Source: Cynocephalus volans
Lineage: Eukaryota; Chordata; Mammalia; Dermoptera; Cynocephalidae
Direction: 5' to 3'
Length of the DNA: 64,000 nucleotides
Assembly: GCF_027409185.1 (NCBI RefSeq)
Contig: NC_084478.1
Location: 84,551,624 to 84,615,623 of the forward strand
Program-made: the position numbers and the translations under genes
Part shown: positions 55,262 to 64,000 of the stretch, piece by piece
How positions within the stretch are numbered: the first letter of the stretch is position 1
How the letters are laid out: each line of letters begins with the position of its first letter
Notes under the pieces: model-generated
Seen by the model: only the letters and a program-made list of their open reading frames with translations
What the model was told of the DNA's origin: nothing
The model's database searches: none

Positions 55262-57672
55262 ATCTAAAATTTTTTATTATTTTTAATTTGACACATAATA
55301 ATTGTACATATTTAATGGGTACAGTGCTGTTTTGATACATGTATACAATGTGTAATGATCAAATTAGAGTAAATAAGCATATTTATCACCTTAGACATTT
55401 ATCATTTCTTTGTGGTGAGAACACTCAAAGTCCTCTTTAGCTATTTTGAAAATATATTTTTAATTATAGCCACCGTACTGCTCCATGGAACACTAGAACT
55501 TACTTTTTTCTATCTAACTGTTGACCAAAATCTCCGAATCCACCCTCCCCTCTTCCCTTCTCAGTCTCTGGTAACCACTATCATCCTCTCTATTTCTGTA
55601 AGATCAACTTTTTTTGATTCCACATGTGAGTGAGATCATGTAGTGTTTGTTTTGCTGTGCCTGGCTTACTTCATTTAATATAATGCTGTCCAGGCTCATC
55701 CATATTGATGTAAATGACAGGATTTAATTCTTTTTTGATGGCTGAATAATATTTCATTTTGTAAATATACCACATTTCTTTTCACACATTGGTGAAAATG
55801 TAGGTTCATTTCATATCTTGGCTATTGCAAATTGTGTTGCAATAAAAATGGGAGTGCAGATATCTCCTTTACATATTAATTTCATTTCCTTTGGATAAAT
55901 ACCCAGTAGTGGGATTGCTGGGTCATATGGTTGATCTATTTTTAATTTTTTGAGGAAACTCCAAAGTTTTCCATTGTGGTCATACTAATTTACATTCCCA
56001 CCAACAGTGTATAGGAGTTCCTCTTTCTCCACAGCCTCACTAGCATTTATTTTTTATCTTTTTGATAATAACCATTCTAACTGGGGTGAGATGATACCTC
56101 AATGTGGCTTTGATTTGCATTTCCCTGATGACTAGTGATGTCCAGCATTTTTTCATATATCTGTTGGCCATTTGTATGTTTTCGTTTGATAAATGACTGT
56201 TCAGATCTTTTGCCCATTTATTAATTGGATTATTTGTTCTTCTACTATTCAACTGTTTGTGCTTCTTATGTATTCTGAATATTAACCCCTTGTCAGATAC
56301 ATAGTTTTCAAATATTTACCCCCATTTTGTAGGTGTTTTCTACACTGTGTGGATTGTTTTCTTTGCTGTGCAGCTTCTTAGTTTGATACAAGCTCATTTG
56401 GCTATATTTTCTTCTGTTGCCTGTGCTTTTTAGGTCTTATCTAAAAAAATTCTCTCACAGACCAATGTCATAAAGTGTTTCTCCTGTTTTTTTTCTAGTA
56501 GGTCCATAGTTTTGGGACTTATATTTAAGTCCTCAATTCATTTTGGCTTGATTTTTGTAAATAGTGAGAGACAGGAGTCCAGATTCATTCTTCTGCATGT
56601 ACACGTCCAGTTTTTCCAACACCATTTGTTGAAGAAACTGTCCTTTCCCTGATGTGTGTTATTGGTGCCTTTGTCAAACATGAATTTGCTGTAAATGTAT
56701 GGGTTGATTTCTGAGTACTCTATTCTGTTTCATTTGTCCTTATGTCTGTCTCTGCCAGTACCATTTTGTCTTGGTTACAATAGTTTCGTAGTATATTTTG
56801 AAGTCGGGTAGTGTAATGCCTCCTGTTTTGTTCTGTTTGCTCAGGATTGCTTTGGCTATATGGAATCTTTTGAGTTCTTTTTTTATTTGGATTTTAGGAC
56901 TGTTTTTTCTATTTCCATTAGGAATGTCATTGGTATTTAGATAGATATTGCATTGAATCTGTAGATTGCTTTACATAGTATGGTCATTTTAACAACATTA
57001 ATTCTTCCAAACTGTGAATATGTATATCTTTCCATTTATCTGTGTCCTCTTCAATTACTTTCATCATTGTTTTTTAGTTTTCCTTGTAGAGCTCTTTCAC
57101 CTCCTTGGTTAAATTTATTCTTAGGTATATTTTTTCGGTATATATTGTAAATGGGATTGCTTTGTTGTTTTCTTTTTAGATAGTTTGCTATTTATGTATA
57201 AAAGTGCTACTGATTTTTGTACATTGATTTTGTATCCTGCAACTTTGCTGAATTTATTTTTTCTAACAGTTTTTTTGTAAAGTCTGTAGATCATGTCATT
57301 TGCACACAGACAATTTGACTTCCTCTTTTCCAATTTAGTTCTTTATTTCTCTTCTTGCTTAATATTTCTGGCTAGGACTTTCAGTACTATGTTGAATAAA
57401 AGTGGTGAAAGTGGGAATACATGTCTTGTTTTAGATTTTAGGAGAAAAGCTTTCAACTTTTTCCCATTCAGTATGTAGTTAGCTGTGGATTTGTCATATA
57501 TGGCCTTTAGTCTGTTGAAATGTTTCTTCTATACCTAATTTTTGAGAATTTTTATCATGAAGAGATGTTGAATTTTATCAAATGCTTTTTCTGTGTCTTT
57601 TGAGATGATCAGATAGTTTTTGTCCTTTAATCTGTTAATGTGATGTATGACATGTATTGATTTGCCTATTTT
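55262..57672 (-). mobile_element. Older L1 (L1MA/L1PB-like), left part
   Basis: A 3' UTR with 'TTTGTGGTGAGAACACTCAAAGTCCTC' and 'GTAACCACTATCATCCTCTC', then ORF2 in reverse ('GATTGCTGGGTCATATGG', 'GTTCTTTATTTCTCTTCTTGC'). It breaks at TGATTTGCCTATTTT (57658-57672) and resumes at 63541 with the same 15 bp. It is heavily mutated compared with copy B, hence older. Confidence 0.9.
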
Positions 57673-57904
57673 TTTTCCTTTACCTTTAAAAAAATTTTTT
57701 TTAAATTGTACTGCTCAAAATACATTGTACTTGATTATCATGGCCCTTTACCCGTTCCTCTCCCCCCCCACTTCGTATCTGTTCTCTTGACGTAAGTAGT
57801 TCAAGGAATTTTTGTAGTTATTCTGTCTTCTTCCCTCCACTTTATTTGTTTGTGTGTTTGTTTATTTATTAATTTTTAGCTCCCACAAATAAGTGAGAAC
57901 ATGT

Positions 57905-60900
57905 GATATTCCTCTTTCTGTGCCTGACTTGTTTCACTTAATATAATCTTCTCTAAGTCCATCTATGTTGTTGCGAATGGTAGTATTTCATTCTTTTTTA
58001 CAGCAGAGTAGTATTCCATTGGTTAGATATACTACAGTTTCCTTACCTACTTATCAGATGATGAACATTTAGGCTGGTTCGAGCTCTTGGCTATTGTATG
58101 TAGAGCTGCAGTAAACACTGGAGTACAGGTATCCCTTCAGCATGATGATTTCCATTCCTCTAGGTATATTCCCAGCAGTAGAATCGCTGGGTCATATGGT
58201 AAATCTATCTGTAATTGTTTGAGGAACCTCCATACCATTTTCCATAAAGGCTGCACCATTTTGAAGCCCCACCAACAGTGGATGAGAGTTTCTCTTTCTC
58301 CGCAACCTCTCCAGCACTTATTATTCTCAGTCTTCTGGATGTTAGCCATCCTAACTGGAGTGAGATGGTATCTCAGTGTGGTTTTGATTTGCATTTCCCA
58401 GATGTTGAGTGATATTGAGCATTTTTTCATGTGTCTGTTGGTCATTTGTATATCTTCTTTTGAGAAATTCCTGTTCAGCTCCTTTGCCCATTTTTAAATT
58501 GGGTTATTTGGTTTTTTGCTGTAGAGTTTTTTGACTTCCTTGTACATTCTGGATATTAATCCTTTGTCAGATGTATATTTTGCAAATATTTTCTCCCACT
58601 CTGTTAGTTGTTTTTTCACTCTGTTGATTGTTTCTTTTGCTGTGAAGAAGCATTTTACTTTGATATAATCCCATTTGTTTATTTTACCTTTAGTTGCCTG
58701 TGCTTTTTGGGTACTGTTGATGAATTCTGTACCCACTCCTACTTACTGGAGTGTTTCCTCTATGTTTTCTTTAAGGAGTTTTATTATTTTGGGATGTATA
58801 TTTAATAATTTAATCCATTTTGAGTTGATTTTGGTATATGGTGAAAGGTACAGGTCTAGTTTCATTCTCCTACATATGAGTATCCAGTTTTCCCAGCACC
58901 ACTTGTTAAAAAGGCAGTCTCTTCCCCAGTATGTACAATTGCTGCCTTTGTCAAAGATCAGATGGCTGTAGGTGTATGGATTGATTTCTGGGTTCTCTAT
59001 TCTATTCCATTGATCCATGTGTCTATTTTGATGCCAGTACCATGCTGTTTTGGTTATTATAGCTTTGTAATATAGTTTAAATTCAGGTAGTGTTATGCCT
59101 CCAGCTTTATTTATTTATTTATTTATTTGCTCAGGATTGCTTTGGCTATGCCTGGTCTTTTGTTGTTCCATATAAATGTCTGGATAGCTTTTTCCATCTT
59201 AGAGAAATATGTCATTGGAATTTTGATGGGGATTGCCTTGAATCTGTAGATCATTTTGGGTAGCATGGACATTTTCACAATGTTAATTATTCCAATCCAC
59301 CAGCATGGGATATCTTTCCATCTTCTTGTGTCCTCTTTAATTTCTCTCAACAGTGGTTTGTAGTTCTCTTCGTAGAGATTTTTCACATCCGTGGTCAGCT
59401 TTATTACTAAGTATTTTATTTTTTTGGTGGCTATTGTAAATGGGCTAGCTTTCTTGATTTCTTTTTCTGAATGTTCACTGTTGGAGTATAGAAATGCTAC
59501 TGATTTTTGTGTGTTGATTTTGTATCCTGCAACTTTGCTGAAATGATTTATCAACACTAGCAATTTTTTTTTTATAGAGGCTTTAGGCTGTTCAATATAT
59601 ATGATCATATCATCCAAGAACAGGGACAGCTTGTCTTCATCCTTTCCAATCTGGATGCCCTTTATTTCCATTTCTTCTCTGATTGCTCTGGCTAGTACTT
59701 CCAACAGTATGGTGAATAGGAGTGGTGAGAGTGGGCATCCTTGTCTAGTTCCTGTTTTTAAGGGAAAAGCTTTCAGCTTTTCCCCATTCATGATGATATT
59801 GGCAGTGGGCTTATCATATATGGTTTTAACTATGTTGAGACAATTTCCATCTATGCCTAATTTGTAGAGAGTCTTTATCATGAAAGGATGTTGAATTTTT
59901 TCAAATGCTTTTTCAGCATCTATAGAGATGATCATATGGTCCTCGTGTTTGATTTTATTGATATGGTGTATCACATTTATTGATTTGCATATTTTGAACC
60001 ACTCTTGCATCCTTGAAATGAATCTCACTTGATCATGGTGTATAATTTTGCATATGTGTTGCTGTATTGTTAGCTATTATTTTATTGAGGATTTTTGCAT
60101 CTATATTCATCAAGGATATTGGTCTGTAGTTTTCTATTTTAGATGTATCTTTGTCTGGTTTTGGTATCAGCATGATGTTTGCCTCATAGAATGAGTTTGG
60201 GGGAATGCCCTCTGTTTCAATCTTTTGGAATTGTTTGTAGAGAATTGGTATCAGTTCCTCTTTGAATATTTGGTAGAACTCTGCAGTGAACCTGTTCAGT
60301 CCTGGGCTTTTCTTTGTTGGTAGCCTTCTGATAACAGCTTCAATCTCATTTATTGTAATTGGTCTGTTCAGATATTCTATATCTTCTTGGCTCAGTTTTG
60401 GTAATTTGTATGCATACAGAAATTTATCCACTTCCTCCAGATTTTCAAATTTGTTGGCATGTAGATGTTTATAGTAGTCTCTTATGATTCCTTGTATTTA
60501 TGAGGTATCAGTTGTAATATCACCTTTCTCATTTCTAATTTTTGTTATTTGGGTCTTCTCACTTCTTTTCTTAGTAAATCTTGCTAAAGGTTTGTAGATT
60601 TTATTTATCTTTTCAAAGAACCAACTTTTGATTCATTGATCTTTTGTATTGTTTTTCATGTTTCTATTTCATTTAGTTCTGCTCTGATCTTAATTATTTT
60701 TTTCCATCTACTAACTTTAGGTTTGGATTGTTCTTGTTTTACTAGATCTTTAAGGTGAAGTGTTAGGTTATTTATGTACTGTCTTTCCATTCTACTGAAG
60801 TAAGCATTTAATGCAATAAATTTCCCCCATAATGCTGTTTTTGCAGTATCCCACAGGTTAGGTATGATGTGTCATTATTTTCATTAGTTTCAATAAATTT

Positions 60901-61713
60901 TTTGATTTCCTGTTTAATTTCTTCTTGGATCCACATGTCATTAAGTAGAATGTTGTTTAATTTCCATGAGTTTGTATAGTTTTCAGAGTTTCATTTATTA
61001 TTGATTTCTAATTTTAATCCATTGTGATCAGAAAAAATAAGTGGAATAATTTCAGTTTTTTTGAATTTGTTGAGACTTGATTTGTGACCTAACATGTGGT
61101 CTATCCTGGAGAATGTTCCATGTGCTGATGAGAAGAATGAATATTCTGAGGTTGTTGGGTAGAATGTTCTGTAGATATCTGCCAGATCCAGTTGGTTGTT
61201 CTAAAGTATTGTTTAGTTCCTGTGTTTCTCTGTTGATTTTTTGCCTAGATGATCTATCCAATGATGAGAGTGGGGTTTTCAGGTCCCCTGCTATTATGGT
61301 GTTAGTGTCTATCTCTTTGTTTTGATCTAAAAGTGTTTGCTTTGTAAATCTGGCTGCTCTGTCATTAGGTGTGTATATATTTTTGATTGTTATGTCTTCT
61401 TGATGGATAGATCCTTTTATCATTATATAGTGGCCTTCTTTTTCTCTTTTTATGGTTTTTGCTTTAAAGTCTATTTTATCTGATATAAGAATAGCAGGTC
61501 CAGCTCATTTTTCATTTCTATTTGCATGATATATATTTTTCCATCCTTTCACTCTTACTCTATGCATGTCTTTACAGATCAAGTGAGTCTCTTGGAGACA
61601 GCATATTTTGGGGTCCATTTTTTAAATCCAGTCAGTCTGTGTCTTTTGAATGAGGAATTTAATCCCTTTACATTGAGAGTTATCATTGAAAGGTGTTGAT
61701 TTTCTCCTAACAT
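57905..61713 (-). pseudogene. L1 ORF2 remnant, copy B
   Basis: The start codon is at 61713-61711. Frames open in pieces: endonuclease (61052-61423), pre-RT (60033-60431, '[20 protein letters not shown]'), RT and thumb (59123-60028) and C-terminus (58137-58736). The RT active site reads F-L-D-D instead of F-A-D-D (about 59600-59612). It retains the roughly 777 bp missing from copy A. It is not translatable as one protein. Confidence 0.88.
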
Positions 61714-61905
61714 TATACTGATTTTTGTTTAAATGTCTTAAGTATCTTTTGTTCCTTTCTTTCAAATTTTCTGTTTGTCTTCTGTATGTGATGTTTTTTT
61801 GGGGTGATAGATAAATTATTTTTTTTCTCCTTTGTTAGCATTATTTTGCTGATAGGTATTGTTATTTTTAGTGTATTCATGGCAGTGATGGTTGTTTTTG
61901 TAGTA

Positions 61906-62892
61906 TCAAACCCAATACTTCCCTGAGAATTTCTTGTAGTGCTGGTCGTGTGGAAGTGAACTCCCACAGTTTTTGTTTGTCTGAGAAATATACTGTTTGT
62001 CTGAGAAATATACTATTTGTCCTTCATTTCGGAAGGATAGCCTTGCTGGGTAGAGTATTCTTCCCTGGGAATTTTTGTCCTTTAGTGTTTTGAATATATC
62101 ATCTAATTCTTTTCTTGCTTTTAGAGTTTCTGATGAAAAGTCTGATGTTATTCTGATTGGAGCTCTCTTATAGATGACTTGATGCTTCTCTCTTGCAGCT
62201 TTTAAGATTCTCTCTTTGTCTTCGAGTTTCATCAGTTTGATTATCACATATCTTGGAGAGGACCTTTTTGGGTTGAATGTGTTTGGTGATCTTTGGGCTT
62301 CCTGAATCTGGGGATCTATGACTTTCCCTATACCTGGGAAGTTTTCTTCTATTATTTCATTGAATATGTTTTCTATGCTGTTTCCTTTTTCCTTCCCTTC
62401 TGGAATACCCATGATTCGGATATTTGAGCACTTAAGATTGTCAGTTGTCTCTCTCAGATTTTCTTTAATTTTTTAAAATTCTTTTTTCTGTTCTCCCTGT
62501 GATGATTCAAACAGCCTGTCTTCAAGATCAGAAATTCTCTCTTCTGCTTGTTCAAGTCTGCTGGTTAAACTCTCTGTTGTGTTTTTTGTTTTGTTGAATG
62601 AATCCTTCAGCTCCACAAGCTCAGCTACCTTCTTTCTTAAGGGACTGATTTCTTTGTACATTTCTTCTTTCAGATCCTGTATGTTTTTTCTCATTTCATT
62701 GTGTTGTCTAACTTAGTTTTCTTGTATCTCACTTAGTTTCCTTGGAATAGTTACTCTAAATTCCTTGTCTGTCATTTCAAAGACTTCTTATTCTATAGGT
62801 TCTAGCACTTAAAAGTTATTAATTTCCTTTGGTGGCAATGTACTTTCTTGACTTTTCATATTTCTGGTTTCTTTCCTTTGGTGTTTTGTCAT
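61906..62892 (-). pseudogene. L1 ORF1 remnant, copy B
   Basis: The ATG at 62892-62890 has an intact leader. The coiled-coil part is open at 62473-62694 and the RRM/C-terminal part at 61906-62412. The frame is broken near 62470. A 20-bp tandem duplication at 61975-62014 shifts the frame after 'IVYFSDKQ', replacing the last part of the C-terminal domain. Confidence 0.85.
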
Positions 62893-63540
62893 TGTGGCTG
62901 GGGGTATCACAGTCCACTTGTTTCACCCTGATGTCTGGCTTGGATCCTGAAGGGACTGCTGCTTCTGGACAGCAGAAACTAGCCTGGGCCATAAGTATCA
63001 CCCCACCTGCCTTCACTGGCTGGTCTAGCTAAGGGCGGGTGGCTCCAGAGCCTCTGAAATCACTCTCAGAGATGGGGATGGCTGGGGCTGGAAGTCCCAC
63101 ACCACCTGCCTTCACTGGCTCAGCTGACTCAGGGCATGGGATCCCCCAGGCTGTTAGGTCTCTCCCAGCATTGGACTGGCCTTGGCCAGAATTTCCACCC
63201 TGCCTGCCTTCTCTGGGATGGCTGGCTTAGGATGTGGAAGCCCTGAGGCTGTTACATCTCTCAGGGAGGTGGGACCAGCCTTTGCCAGAAGCCTCACCCT
63301 GGCCCTGCCTGCCTTCTCCGGCCCAGCAGGCTTGGGATGTGTAGGCCCAGAAGCTCTAAAGTCTCTCTATGAAATGGGGAGCAACCTGAACTGGGGTCCC
63401 ATGGCAGGAAGCTACTTTCCACTCCAGCACAGATCTCAGGTCCTCCATTGCTGCTCCTCAATAACTGCAAATTGGTCACTCTGTGGGAGAGAGCAACACT
63501 AGGAACCAACTACTCTGCCATCTTGAGTGGAAACTCCTTC
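62893..63540 (-). promoter_or_regulatory. L1 5' UTR with tandem monomers, copy B
   Basis: Four units of about 100 bp: 62979-63077, 63078-63174, 63175-63273 and 63274-63379. Each contains a CACC..ACCTGCCTTCACTGG-type or CCTGCCTGCCTTCTC-type core and a GGCTGTTA..TCTCTC-type end. A non-repeated outer part ends at the YY1-type GCCATCTTGAG (about 63518-63528). The layout (monomers next to ORF1, unique outer end) suggests a duplicated promoter module. Confidence 0.8.
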
Positions 63541-64000
63541 TGATTTGCCTATTTTGAACTGTCCTTGCATTCCTGGGATTAATCCCATGCAACAGTGGTG
63601 AATAATCTTTTTGATGTGCTGTTGGATTCAGTTTTCTAGTTTTTTTTTTAGGTTTCCAGTATTTTGTTATTAATATTTTGTTCTAATATTTTTGTTTTCA
63701 CATCTATGTTCATCAGGGATATTAGCCTATAGTTTTCCTTTTCTTTGTATCCCTGTCTGATTTTTGTATGAGGGTAGTTCTGTCCTCATAGAATGAGTTT
63801 AGGAAAATTTCCACCACTTAAATTTTTTGGAATAGTTTGAGAAGAATTGGTATTAGTTCTTCTTTAAATGTTGGCTAGAATTCAGCAGTGAAGCCATCAA
63901 GTCCTAAGGTTTTTTTTTGTTGTTGTTGTTGTTTATTTGTTTTTTTTTTGTTTGTTTTTTTTATGATAGGAGACTTTTTATTACTGATTCAGTCTTGTTA
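63541..64000 (-). mobile_element. Older L1, right part, running off the window
   Basis: Resumes the L1 broken at 57672: 'TTTTGAACTGTCCTTGCATTCCTGGGATTAATCCCATG', 'CTATGTTCATCAGGGATATTAGCC', 'CTTCTTTAAATGTTGGCTAGAATTCAGCAGTGAAGCC'. A (GTT)n/T-rich run lies at about 63909-63961. The element continues past the window end. Confidence 0.88.

Larger units (their letters stand above)
57673..63540 (-). mobile_element. Full-length minus-strand L1 (copy B), 5868 bp
   Basis: Bounded by the perfect 15-bp duplication TGATTTGCCTATTTT at 57658-57672 and 63541-63555. Order on the minus strand: 5' UTR with monomers (63540-62893), ORF1 (62892-61906), ORF2 (61713 to about 57905) and a 3' UTR ending in an A/T-rich tail. 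All L1 parts are present, so length is intact, but both ORFs are broken by frameshifts and stops. It sits inside the older L1 at 55262/63541. Confidence 0.93.

Noticed and set aside
59123..60028. 301-codon open frame with reverse transcriptase similarity as a possible domesticated gene
   Set aside because: It is the RT section of the full-length L1 copy B, bounded by an L1 target duplication and by frameshifts on either side.
1..64000. CRISPR arrays, operons, phage or defence systems, rRNA genes
   Set aside because: The window has spliced-gene structure, LINE/SINE/LTR repeats and no prokaryotic gene density. The regular tandem units seen are L1 promoter monomers without spacer diversity.

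Overview
This window reads as mammalian genomic DNA, most likely from the X chromosome of a colugo (Dermoptera; Galeopterus/Cynocephalus type). Three observations point there. The only host gene is PBDC1 (formerly CXorf26), which is X-linked in eutherians. There are no Alu elements. The lineage-specific SINEs are tRNA-Ile-derived, A-tailed elements that match the CYN SINEs of colugos as I remember them. The gene call is firm; the species call is an inference.

Layout. Positions 1-22,560 are intergenic: L2 and MIR fossils, two ERVL-MaLR proviruses (8662-11055 and 12922-14879) plus solo LTRs, a class-II-like solo LTR (6966-7534), two CYN SINEs, and a 1.6-kb internally deleted L1 (16346-17964). 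Positions 22,600-26,767 hold PBDC1: a CpG-rich promoter with NRF1, ETS, GC-box, CCAAT and YY1 motifs, then six coding exons giving a 222-residue protein. A candidate poly(A) signal lies at 27,422. Positions 27,700-31,230 carry an MLT1 element, a mariner-type MITE and L1/SINE fragments.

Positions 31,232-64,000 are almost solid transposon. A degraded Tigger is followed by a four-deep nest in which each insertion has a target-site duplication (33,000-37,935). Next come a near full-length minus-strand L1 (38,005-43,812), older L1 debris, a 628-bp recent L1 tail (48,011-48,638), a candidate LTR (about 49,262-49,655), a HAL1 (51,660-54,330), and a full-length 5.87-kb L1 (57,673-63,540) sitting inside an older L1. 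By my boundaries L1/HAL1 makes up nearly half of the window.

Nothing here is a bacterial or phage-like system. The most notable material is retrotransposon biology: L1 copies with related coding regions but visibly different 5' UTRs, several of them built from short tandem monomers; a small family of LTRs with 6-bp target duplications; and a dated stack of nested insertions. All long open frames outside PBDC1 are L1 ORF1/ORF2 remnants or chance frames in repeats.
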